Below are positions 43,701-51,840 of a stretch of DNA of 64,000 bases, piece by piece (positions within the stretch are counted from its first letter, which is position 1; each line of letters opens with the position of its first letter). The notes below the pieces were generated by a model, which had not been told where the DNA came from, made no database searches, and saw only the letters and a list, made by a program, of their open reading frames with translations. Source of the DNA: Symsagittifera roscoffensis. Its lineage: Eukaryota; Xenacoelomorpha; Acoela; Convolutidae. A program made the translations under genes and the position numbers. Location: assembly GCF_963678635.1 (NCBI RefSeq), contig NC_087068.1:13023872-13087871 (forward strand). The letters run 5' to 3'.

Positions 43701-46676
43701 CTCGAAGTAGAGAGGGAAATAGAGGCTTCCACCAGTTCGACATCGGAGGAAGACTTCAAGCCTCAGAAGATAAACGTAAAGAGAGGTTCAACGAACGGGC
43801 AGACATGGGAAGTGGATCTCGGCAAAGAATGGATCTCGAAGGCACACCAGGCCACGGGCAAGCAAGTGACGAGTGATCCATTGGAGAGGAACAAGACGAG
43901 GAACACCTCCCGGACGTGGTGGGTGGCCCTCGAGACATTGAAGGAAATGGAGGACTGCTTGAAGAAGTTGGACAGTGGAGTAGCTCGCAAGCGACGCAAT
44001 TGGGCCACCCAGCAAAAGGCCGAGGTTAATAAAATAGAAATGGCGAATCAGCTGAAGAGGTCCTGGCAGAACTTGTTGAAGGATCATTTTGAAGAGGCAA
44101 TGAGGACACCCTCATCAGCACCGCCATTAATGGCGAATCCCTTCGTTAGGACTGCAGGACAATTAATGTTCACCTGGAGTCTGGTGGGAATAGAGTTGGA
44201 GACATTGACCTCGTATGACAGGCTGAAGTTGGGAAGCAAAAAGCTAGATGTGTATCAAGCATTGATGCAACACGTGGCCAGGGACAATTCAGGCTTGAGC
44301 CTGGCTAGGAGGAAGGATGCCACATGTTTCTTGAGATGGATAATGTCAATGATGTCTGATAGTACCATCTTGGCATGCCACCAGAGAGCAGGCGGGAGTA
44401 AGACCATGGAAAAAAGAGTCTCAACGATCATCTTGAACGTGTATCAGAGTACAGGGATAGAAAAGAAAGATGGTTCCAGACTATCCTTAGAGAACCACAG
44501 AAAGCTAGACGAAGTACGGAGGTTTTATAATAAGAAGTTCGAAGAAGAGCATGATGTTCACCGTAACCTGGCCTCGTCAGAGAAGTACTCGAGACCCAGC
44601 GAGAAGGGGGAATACCAATACGTGTCAGGAGTGATGGGAATAGCCTACAACCCCTTCTTAGACTCAGAAACTGGAGGCGCTCACAGGAACCACGAGGTGG
44701 CGGAGCTACTGAAGTTTTGGACAGAAAGAATAATGGAAATAGACGGGATGGAGAAAGAGGGGCCGAGCCTGGGCCTGATTCTTGAGAAAACACCGGAGGT
44801 GGTGAGCATACCGCGCTCGAACAAGAGAGTTGAAGTGAACATGGGTGATGGCAATGGCTTGCTGATCACGAACTTGGGAGTGGTATGGAAGTTACTAAGA
44901 CCCTCCTGGTGCCCACATCCCCACGCAAGTCTGATCGAGGAGACCACCGAGCGGGTGAGGTTAGCTCCAACGGAAGATGAAGATTTGGCGAAGTTGAGTG
45001 TGGTGCACAAACTGATCTTACCTCAGATGAAGGAGTCAGGCGAAAAGACGAACAGTCTCGAGTCAGCAAAGAAGATGGAGCCGGGTAGCTGTCTGGATTC
45101 TACGTGTGGGAGTGGAGAGCACACCTGCGATGGACGATCATGTGTCAGGATATTGTCCTTTCAAAAAGAGGACCTGGTCACTTGGTTTGAAGACATCACG
45201 GAAAGGGAGAAAAGTGAAGTGCAAATAGTAGCGGAGTGTTACGCGAGAACTACGGTGAACATAGCAACAGCTCTCGGATTCTTCTCGAGAATGTGTAGTC
45301 TGCAGTCACTGGAAAGGCTAGAGTCTGAACACCATTTGGTGACGGCGTTGAGCGTAGAATCATGGCCTGGGGTGTTGCAGGTGACTCAAAAACACATCCG
45401 GAGCTGGAAGGTTGGTCTCGAGGCGGAAATGGGGTTTCCCATGAGCGAAGCTTACGGCCTGCCATTGAACGCAAAATCCCTGATAGGATCAATGATGGCC
45501 AATTTGTGCGGAAGCCACTACCCACTGCACATGGTGATGGTGGAAGCATCCAGCCAGAGAGTACTGGTGGACAAGGCCTTCTCAGTGCCCAAGTGCGTGA
45601 GGTTGGCTCGGATATCGCATCACTCGCACAAGTTGTTGAGAAAAATCAGAGGGACAGTACCAAAAGAATTGAGAGATGACTTGAGTGAAATCTGGGGAGA
45701 AGAACTTTTGAAGTTGGAGAGTGAGAACACAAGCGATCACGAGAGACAAAACGTGTTCGGAAAACCTGTGGGAGGTGCTCCAAACATGGAAGATAACGAC
45801 ACGATGCATGAGAAAATGATAGAGCTTGAGCCTCTCTTGGAAGCCTCGGGGGAGCGTAACCTCAGGAGCATTGAGATCACCCATGGAGAATGCCCATGCC
45901 ACTGTTTGGCACAAACGGTGTGGTATCCAGATCACAAGAACCTTTGCCTGGTGTGGGATATGGAAGAAACTCGGTCGATCGGACTACCGGATCACCGGCA
46001 GAAGGTGACGCTCTTAGTAGTGAGTACGATGTTGGCTCTGAGATGGATAGAAGAGAATATAACGAAGTATCGGGAAGCGACGACGCCAACGGCTGAGTCA
46101 ATATATGCGATAGACTACAGCAGGAGACTCGAATTGTTTGAGACTGCGTGCAAAGTATTCGCCATACCAACGGAAGTCAGACACGTATGGAGCCGTTTGA
46201 GGTACTTTCCATGGTTTCGGGCGACGCTGACGTCTTGGTTGTACATGACAACGAAAAATCACATGAGAAAGCATCAAAACGAGTATCGACAGTTCCAGGC
46301 CGAGATTGGGCCAGAAGCTTTCAAGAGACCCCTGTTGACCCACCGAAATGCGATCACGACAGGATGGAAGAGAGTGGGTAAGATGTCTAGAGACAATACC
46401 AAAGCGAGGGAATCGATACTAGAGGAGGACTTGGCGAAGAACGTGAGCTTGAGCCTGCACAACTCCTTTTGCTTGAACCGGGAATCTAGGGGGAAGGCAC
46501 TACCCAACCAGGCAAAGAGGTTGCAGGAGCAAAGAGAATGGATGCGATCCTATGAACAGCTGAAGGCTTGGGAGGAAATCGTGATTAGCTCCGATGATGA
46601 AGAAGAACTGTTGAGACAGTTTGTCGTATCAAGTACTTCAGGGTGTGGCACCTCCAAGGCGAAGAGTGCGAGATGA
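37791..46676 (+). CDS. 2,961-residue third gene of the Gypsy element, with SGNH-hydrolase-type domain(s)
   Basis: One uninterrupted frame of 8,886 bp occupies the place where env would be. Domains by residue: ~1-100 globular start; 145-240 coiled coil rich in Glu, Arg and Lys; 411-590 SGNH/GDSL-hydrolase-like domain (GDSL 415-418, Gly438, GTND 464-467, DGIH 560-563); 836-1065 second, weaker SGNH-like module (GSD 841-843, GMND 891-894, DDH 1045-1047); ~1070-1640 unrecognised helical region; ~1675-1720 acidic, disordered; ~2434-2451 and 2701-2705 Cys/His clusters; 2930-2939 acidic SUMO-interaction-like IVISSDDEEE. No signal peptide or clear membrane anchor is seen, so it is not a typical envelope protein. 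The start is the first ATG, 211 bases after a strong splice acceptor. Role unknown; SGNH enzymes cleave esters (lipids, acetyl groups). Being open throughout argues for recent selection. Confidence 0.9.
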   Translation: MADRFWKSMPAALKKPTLDELYRRLRDLDYTQIDERMAVMLNAILQLEDQGECRESATEAVLMIGYTTEGISNQEQTRWLSWNVDGGVRGFDLARNSGLSNNTEYGAGEFPLPTRPTTRSTGQSSSKVLSMTRAQQTTEAYPDLGVLKKELEKTQKERNKANLDRDQAKLDREKVQLERDQAVNERDQTLRLLEMLEAEHQQELRVRENAANCEQLKSELERIEQRQRELDAQKRARPKERVVTSSRPESRMEVDEVPRARARFNLDREAREHMSEGLEVWIPNDATSSLRSLETQPVRPLMDVVLPGYTPTSTSSDSQVSGGSSRLKELGEKLRQKSRESLARPELPPTWREQPVRSVVISSYKKNTEKRYHRHNRLDWSAEQKARRDCFHDAAWVEYLAPPRVPEGAVHLIVGDSLVRVLTRIQSHWQTGILSFAGAATPQMLATLDMLGMTKVYTVTLMIGTNDVSRGEARKITRLHDKMSCLLEELRIQMDPILLTVCTVPYNMMFDQHALEMNEKVRNLNKVIRDIHRKNVLPVRLLDVAERMEKKGFPEDTSNDGIHFYRPRGAEWLNDVFQEHINTLEADLLETAQFTLGPPPNPPFLASRALSGRLGTRVDTRDSSRSNQTRLQSVTPMESEGVTSSTPSGSAISSVVVAENKREKRSMETARLRYPEKVKELDLEGLECRRELAETLGIERVSHEYLNRHHCVDWLKAHEAHFSRTKLMKTADLTGIPSKAIMGPINYRPLKLLGSPGLIVEPPKHRTSIDRIRLATPVQLKVVDKLLNPGGMELPDAAYEGSKLAEDPRYGKPCGSTQLAKTLAVYDRADPAAARVVIVAGSDFEGTSPKLFWPEILIYFLPGAELNQMLTLVVAIKSEMPCEPELLLFAGMNDHLHAMGLLEQLKGNEIPTSRKIWEAIQALFAAINEVQENVISRFGSKTKVVFTTSPGYANMPPALQFVYAVLILIAEGNEWRILMAAPNRELEPSNLRLRKSELAAAWADISHALRGFYGLADILIVLDEVLLLEISNFARQLKFSPVIGDDHPAISQLTASLWFRSMEVKITNSTSKSRGPSNERRNVAETEKQLESMKYRLTQENGWWPFLTPRLENATNKTREEAPPLVKQVWSFLEKQLELAEVRDMTVARFVSAANEVTIGGFWREHAKGELRTRRDHEILKFLSPCWEKEFMAGMFGTTATIFGAFVQEILGMPISLLLALNLVYPRYLFNMGPAYMFSRGVETLRVDGYLALLLLTHGELVSFHRLMEYGEPLSMGRVHSSIETYSYKCAAGLKTLLVQYLMMQNRHMTGEDENPTSREEWKKMNRGMPLLTDLCLAMRSDPMGIIRGLEEVVTCIYGPAVTYAFPDPLVTTYRHSVTHLSLISVLDGTALNWCQQEVLRARMSNTVLFGKVKDAELIVYNFRGQMQCRMGGKREGPIETYPKFWNLNPLTADGREILRIPAWKECFALVKRELEAIMEKEILPATMPEYPIVRRMTLGMNSPLVVPSIMARMTTEEMQKYFTDGWDPLFIGYTAAVYFHTSEAKVNSWTTQAKKMRGSQPPGYEVRKVLRALEQEGLENMLPIWDDGRMIMMEGHVALVDDMKFATRKYRAPYGLEQVEVRQEGKERDAAGQLHVALTEYKKLDPTTPSPLSVDTPGDKRSGPVEDRFKRILERRRHESEEESMDETLSEAGEDMEVGNTPEPGPSGEELTTQELLKDLNEENWADTATPHLNPSPRKNLELPLANETFNMGMILLSSEEREKNTFEGNRDMFLGSLKDDAWQEFLEEFNQEVGSETTLDKLKEELWDTVVRFGEPLLIGTALDEKARKELLSKLVELRNSRSKTREEKCEDSSTLKQKTVDKIVDDIKRDKVGTSNMIESTNILKARAGGRQELEGLEVDREVESVMVATTPSSRDVKTRKRKREVEGLSSPSVDAVSEGNLRETAPMVLARCKTAAYKSSSELRRPLEVEREIEASTSSTSEEDFKPQKINVKRGSTNGQTWEVDLGKEWISKAHQATGKQVTSDPLERNKTRNTSRTWWVALETLKEMEDCLKKLDSGVARKRRNWATQQKAEVNKIEMANQLKRSWQNLLKDHFEEAMRTPSSAPPLMANPFVRTAGQLMFTWSLVGIELETLTSYDRLKLGSKKLDVYQALMQHVARDNSGLSLARRKDATCFLRWIMSMMSDSTILACHQRAGGSKTMEKRVSTIILNVYQSTGIEKKDGSRLSLENHRKLDEVRRFYNKKFEEEHDVHRNLASSEKYSRPSEKGEYQYVSGVMGIAYNPFLDSETGGAHRNHEVAELLKFWTERIMEIDGMEKEGPSLGLILEKTPEVVSIPRSNKRVEVNMGDGNGLLITNLGVVWKLLRPSWCPHPHASLIEETTERVRLAPTEDEDLAKLSVVHKLILPQMKESGEKTNSLESAKKMEPGSCLDSTCGSGEHTCDGRSCVRILSFQKEDLVTWFEDITEREKSEVQIVAECYARTTVNIATALGFFSRMCSLQSLERLESEHHLVTALSVESWPGVLQVTQKHIRSWKVGLEAEMGFPMSEAYGLPLNAKSLIGSMMANLCGSHYPLHMVMVEASSQRVLVDKAFSVPKCVRLARISHHSHKLLRKIRGTVPKELRDDLSEIWGEELLKLESENTSDHERQNVFGKPVGGAPNMEDNDTMHEKMIELEPLLEASGERNLRSIEITHGECPCHCLAQTVWYPDHKNLCLVWDMEETRSIGLPDHRQKVTLLVVSTMLALRWIEENITKYREATTPTAESIYAIDYSRRLELFETACKVFAIPTEVRHVWSRLRYFPWFRATLTSWLYMTTKNHMRKHQNEYRQFQAEIGPEAFKRPLLTHRNAITTGWKRVGKMSRDNTKARESILEEDLAKNVSLSLHNSFCLNRESRGKALPNQAKRLQEQREWMRSYEQLKAWEEIVISSDDEEELLRQFVVSSTSGCGTSKAKSAR
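39021..39560 (+). other. SGNH/GDSL hydrolase-like domain within the third gene
   Basis: All four SGNH blocks occur in order and at family-like spacing: block I IVGDSLV with nucleophile Ser417, block II FAGAAT with Gly438, block III MIGTNDV with Asn466, and block V NDGIHF with Asp560 and His563. SGNH enzymes use the Ser-His(-Asp) set with Gly and Asn stabilising the oxyanion. The visible set is complete, so catalysis is plausible. Esterase domains of this superfamily are known in ORF1 of CR1-like LINEs; I know of none as standard in Gypsy elements. Confidence 0.85.
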
Positions 46677-47105
46677 GTGGATGGTTCGAATGGATCTTGA
46701 GTCTTGAGAGGGAAGGGGGGCTTGAGTGTGGATCCGGGTGAAACCTGGGTTCACAGAAAAAGAAATTTTAACGAATCAAATATTGTTATTAATATACTAT
46801 ATTTACTATATAAATCAAAATGCTGCATGACAATTTCCTGATTGAATGGGACAAAAGAAATTTTAAATGATTGGCTTAAAAAGCAAGAATTCAAGGGTGC
46901 AGGTGTGTGCAGATTTTGATTGCTGTTTAGCGATAGTGTGAAAATTTTACATGGCCGTGAATTTTGGGGTGTAGATAAACTTAAGTCTGCTGCGAACTTC
47001 TGTAAATGACCACTGGCACTGTACCTTGAGCAACACTTGATTTTCTGGGACTCACTGGCAGACGACAGCACGCGATGAGGACATCGATCTCAAGTCCGGG
47101 GAGTA
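46677..47105 (+). other. 3' untranslated tail of the Gypsy element with polypurine end
   Basis: 429 bp lie between the third gene and the 3' LTR. Three CTTGAG words fall in the first 60 bases, beside GAGGGAAGGGGGG. The last bases before the LTR (CCGGGGAGTA) form a short purine run in the position expected for the plus-strand primer. No gene. Confidence 0.6.
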
Positions 47106-48014
47106 TGTGCCAGTCGGTCATATTTGGAAGTTTGACCTTGAGAGAAGCAAAAAACACTTAATTTTGGGGTGAAATTTAATTTTTCAAAAATTCGAATGGA
47201 GCCTGTCATGCACGATTTTCTCGCGATAACTGAAAGTCAAAAAAGAGAAGTCAGAACAATCGAGTGACAATCGCGGGAAAGTTGCAAGATAAATCAGTAG
47301 GAAATTGCTATTCGCAATTTCCGTCACAGTAATAATATAGAGTAGAGCTGTCCCATTCGAAACAGAAAGAAGCGTATTCCCACGAACTGGATTATTGTGA
47401 CTTGACTGGAGTATTATTCTAAGCTGGACTAGAGTGAACCTTTGGTGGAAAGGTGGACAGCTTGAGTGTCCCAATGGTTCACGAGAAACTACAGTCTAGA
47501 GTACAAACTTGTTCTTGTTGTTAAAACTGACAAACATTAAACTCATTTTAGTTACATTATTTAATTCTCGAGTTAATTACCGACTGAAGTACTTCCTTTT
47601 CTTGAGCGTGCTACAATGTGAGTACTAATTTAAATTTCTAGAGTGTGTTTTATAATTGTTATGTTGAGGTAAGGCGAGTTTTAGGTTGATCCATCTGAAA
47701 TGGATCAAAGTTCCACTGTCTGATAAAAAATAACTTAACGGATTGTTCCAACCCGGTTTTTAACGGCGTTCATGTATTTTGGGTATCTAGAGACCTAAGT
47801 ATGAGGACGTTCTTAATTCTAGAGTGGGGGGATATTTTAGTAGTAGCCTTTAAGCTGTAACGGGTCGTAGTCTCATGTCACAAACGAACCGAATTGGCTC
47901 CGACTGATTTGAGGTAGAAAAACACAAGAGATAGTGTCCCTGACTCTTGAGCCAATAGTTATAGGGCCTATTTTTCTTAAGCCTCATGTGTGACTGCAGT
48001 AGACGAATGTTACA
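47106..48014 (+). repeat. 3' LTR of the giant Gypsy element
   Basis: 909 bp, TG...CA, matching the 5' LTR with about four substitutions and one single-base indel. The match stops at TTACA; after that the flank continues with the BEL/Pao-like remnant (AAATAGAACA), which also follows the corresponding point in copy A. Confidence 0.95.
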
Positions 48015-49860
48015 GAAATAGAACACATAGTTTCGTTTCGGGCTACTGTTTGCAGCCAATCAACCTGTGACGCCAAAAAAATATGTACTTGCAAATACTA
48101 ACAACAGGAGGCGCTCATCAACCTATTGCCAGATACTCATGCTATAACTCTATATATGCAGCTACTTTATAAGAACTCAAACTACGACTTGGAGGAACAG
48201 ACTTTAAAGTCAACAACCACATCAACTGACTCTAACAACTCCACGTAATCCGGTTTTAACATAATCATTCAATATTGGAAATTTTGTCCTTAATTTTTTT
48301 CTTGTGGAAAAAATTCAAACATTTGAACTCACACAATTGATCTCAACTCCAACATTTACTTGCAGTTTGCAGCCGACAAATTTCACCATTCTGAGTGACA
48401 ACAGTTGGCTCAACACCGATCCTGGTGAAGTTTGGCCATCATTGGTTTAGACAGTTTGCCCTAGTTTGTGACTACTCAACCAGGAATAGATCACTTCTGC
48501 ATCTAGTCAACCTCTACATCTGGTCCAAAAAGAAACATTGAAAGCCAAAATGACAACCATCGCAGCAAAAAGATCCCAGCGCGCAAAAGTAGCTTGTCAG
48601 AGAGCACAATTAGACCTAAAAGTAGACAAATCGTTGGGTATTTGTGAATTCGATTATCAGGGACATAATTTAATTACAGAGTTTTGACAATAGAAGATAA
48701 GGTAGAGCTTACACATGCAAAAAAACTTTGTCATACTTCTCCGAACTAGTAGCGATAACTTGGAAAATAGAAACTTCCGGAGACAACTGTCTACAATGAC
48801 GAAAAGCAACACTTAAAAGCTCTTGGGCAGACCACCACTTACATGTAAGGACGTTATGAAAATGAGTATTTGTAAAGACCGTGCGACTGCTTCCTCATTA
48901 TTCACTTTGCTGTCGCTCAATGTTAGGAAAAGACAAAATCAGCCCTCTCGACTACCCCGACCAAAGTACCAGGACACAATCAAAACAATTTGACCAAAAA
49001 TCAAAACCTACATTCATAAAAGCCCCGGAAAATAAACTCTCTCAATAAGATAGATACTCTCAGAATATGAAACGATTAACACAAATAGATCTGGAAAATT
49101 ATGTGTAACGAACGCTACTAAAATTACGAGAGTAACGAACGCGAAATTACTATTCAACGGACTTTGCCTCAACGACATGGTTTAATTGAGCCGGACCTCG
49201 TAAGTTTATTTGTCATTATTTGCCATTTTTGCAGAGAGGTTCATCTCATCATGGCAGACATTGAAAGTTTGTTCATGCAAGGCTTTTTGTCCTACTTTCG
49301 ATGATTATAAACATAAAACAAAAATCTCTTATCAAAGAAGTTATCGACAGCAACTTTTATAAGGACAATTTTCTATACTCAACCAACAATGTGCAAGAAG
49401 CAATACAATTGTTCATGGATCTACAAAAGGTACTCGCAACAATAAGTTTCAGCCAGACTTCCTACGATCAACAGATCCCGAAAAACGTACCGCGAATTTT
49501 TTGCAGACTAGGTGGATGACTACGAACTCTGAAATCTTAATTGACTTCAACACGACAAAACCTTTACTGAGAATCGAATAGAACTTTTTTTCTGATTCAC
49601 TAACTTTGCAGTTGAACAAAACTTTTCATCTAAAGAAGCAGAAACTAACACAGCCCAACCTTCCACCAATTTCTTCCTCCGTATTGAAATTGCATTTTAT
49701 ACGCAATAAATTTGCAACAAACAGAATTGACACAGATTTGTCACACACAGCTTTTACAGAATTGTACTGAATTAAACTCTTGAAAACGAAAATTGATAGG
49801 ACTTTTATTAGCAATTACAAATCAAGGACGGAACAAAACAAGGAAATTATTTGAATAGAA
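48015..49860 (+). pseudogene. BEL/Pao-like remnant, copy B, right part (gag-like and RT-like pieces)
   Basis: 48,015-48,860 matches copy A (24,088-25,640), for example ACAACAGGA(G/C)GC and TTGCAGTTTGCAGCCGACAA. It shows that the Gypsy element split a pre-existing repeat. Around 49,300-49,520 an open piece (IDSNFYKDNFLYST, then VQEAIQLFMDLQKVL) resembles the BEL/Pao RT stretch after its active-site box. It is old and heavily broken. Confidence 0.5.
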
Positions 49861-50749
49861 AAAAATACATCAGAACCCCTAGATGTTTGAGAATCCAGAT
49901 TTCTCTGAGAAGTATTTTACAAATATTTTTTCTTTCTGGCTCTCTGTAGGCTTTAAAAAACTTTTAAATTTTAGGTTTGCCTAGAGGAGAGACATATCAC
50001 GAGATATTGATATAATTTCAATAGTCAGCATAATTTTTGGGATGTGTTTAATTTTAGGCCGAAAACCATCCCACGAATTTTTCGCCAAAAAGCCATTCAG
50101 TAGATTTCGCTGTAACCGAATTGTTTAAAATGTGAAAAATTACAATGCCCATGATCAATAGCATCTTATTGTATGAGTTTTTGATTCATACAATTTCTTA
50201 ATTGTATTTAGTTTGTTCAGAATTTTTTTAATCCTGACAGCAAAGCGGGTAAAAAAATACGCAATTTGATAATTTAAAATAGAATATAGGTTTTCTGGCA
50301 ACCATTCAAAGATACCCTATCATTGACACCATTTTTAGAGTGATGAATACCATCTTTTTGTCCCTTACCCTACAGAAATGTAGTTAAGAGCCCATACAGA
50401 AAACGATTCCAATGTATGATCAATTTGGTTTTTACTCTGGGGTATTCAAAAACTCATTACTTCAACCATTTCACAGTCAGATTAACCTCATCCCAGTTTG
50501 TAATGAACGGCTGAAAAATTCTCATTTTCGAATCGATTTCCGAACATGTTAATCAGTTGTTGACGGATGCTGATTATTTCCTGCCAATCACTTTCGGAGC
50601 TTCTCGCATTTCCTTTTAAAACTCACTAGCTGTAATAATTACTTTTCTTGAGTTAAAAAACTACTTAAGTTAATGAAACGGATGATTAGTTTTCCATAAA
50701 ATAAACAAAAAACAAATACTTTCAATTTCCATTTTGTAATTTTCGGATA
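49861..50749. other. AT-rich stretch, nothing recognised
   Basis: No coding region, RNA gene or repeat structure that I can support was seen on either strand. Confidence 0.5.
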
Positions 50750-51840
50750 CAAAAAAACCAAGACTGCTGGTATCAGGGCAAAGCCCTGAACGTTCCGACT
50801 GCCTTTTAAGGTTTATGGAGCAGCAATAACATTAAAAAATTAAATGAAATAAAATAAAATGGAATTTTTTTTTTCTAAAAATTGAATTTTTTTAATGAAA
50901 ATCATCCCCAATTTAAAGCACAAAAGGATAGATTTCGTTCCTTGAAACAAACCAATTATGGCAAATAAGCTTCTTTCAACCAATTTGGAACGATTTCTAA
51001 GACTGATTAAACCTCCGCTTACGCGTTAATAGCTCGAATTATATCGCGCGTTAATTGTCCCCCAAATTGGTCGAAATGGCCAAAATGGCAACCTTTAAAC
51101 CCTTATAACTTTGCAAAAAATGATCACAGGTGAAATATCTTTTCAAATTTAAGCTCAAGACAACAATATCTTTTGAATGATATAAAAAAATTCCGTCAAA
51201 AATGGTTAGTTAAAAAGTCGAAATTTGTCTGAAGAAAAAAAAAACCCACCCCGAGCACAAATATTCCGTTACTTTCGTATCAAAAGTCGGAACAACAAGA
51301 CTGCTCGTATCAGGGCGAAGCCCTGAATGTTCCGACTGGCTATTAAGGTTTATGGAGCAGTGATAACATTAAAAAAAAATTTAAGAATAAAACAAAATGA
51401 AAATTTTTTTCTGTAAAATTTGAAATTTTTCTATGAAAATCATCACCCCACACGCCAAATAAAGTACAAAACGATAGATTTCGCTGCTTGTAACAACTCA
51501 ATTATGGCAAACAAGCTTCGTTAAACCAATTTGAAACGATTTCTAAGACGGATTAAATCTCGCTTACGCGTTAATAGCGCGAAATATATCGCGCATTAAT
51601 TGTCCCAAATTGGCCAAAATGGCAATTTTTAAACCCCCATAACTTTAGGAAAAATGATCACAGATGAAAATTCTTTTTCAATTTGAGCTCAGGACAACAA
51701 TACCTTTCAAATGATATTAAAAAATTCCGTCAAAAATGGCTAGTTAAAAAGTCGAAATTTGTCTGAAGAAAAAAAAACCCACCCCGAGCACAAATATTCC
51801 GTTACCTTGGTATCAAAAGTCAGAACAATAAGGTTTTTAG
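50750..51840. repeat. Hairpin-bearing ~540 bp repeat, two tandem units (inverted relative to 5 kb copy)
   Basis: Two successive units begin AAGACTGCT(G/C)GTATCAGGGC at about 50,759 and 51,297, 540 bp apart. The internal sequence is shared (AAAATCATC, GCTTACGCGTTAATAG, TTCCGTCAAAAATGG, CCACCCCGAGCACAAATA). The boundary block is the reverse complement of the one at 4,979/5,472 and contains the same TCAGGGC...GCCCTGA hairpin. This shows the family as a small tandem satellite or a non-autonomous element. It has no coding capacity. Confidence 0.85.

Larger units (their letters stand above)
25966..48014 (+). mobile_element. Giant Ty3/Gypsy LTR retrotransposon (22.05 kb) with a 2,961-codon third gene
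   Basis: Two direct repeats of ~908 bp (25,966-26,873 and 47,106-48,014), each starting TGTGCC and ending TTACA, bound a plus-strand element. The order is leader, gag with CCHC knuckle, protease, reverse transcriptase, RNase H, integrase with GPY/F-type C-terminus, macro-like extension, spacer, very long third gene, short tail. Protease-RT-RNase H-integrase order and the integrase type place it in Ty3/Gypsy. At 22 kb it is two to four times the usual length. Side-by-side reading of the LTRs shows about four substitutions and one indel (~0.4 percent), so it is young, on the order of a million generations at a typical nematode rate. Gag-pol is interrupted about seven times; the third gene is open. 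It sits inside an older BEL/Pao-like remnant. No clear target-site duplication is visible. Confidence 0.95.

Noticed and set aside
37837-46507. Many antisense and alternate-frame open stretches over the third gene, some near 200 codons
   Set aside because: GC-richer coding DNA in this element produces long shadows; none carries a recognisable motif.
37791-46676. Classical envelope glycoprotein in the third gene
   Set aside because: No signal peptide, no terminal membrane anchor and no Cys-rich ectodomain pattern; the protein is far too long and has hydrolase-like domains.
50757-51300. Helitron end
   Set aside because: A hairpin is present but not followed by a CTRR terminus at the expected distance, and no Rep/helicase coding is near.
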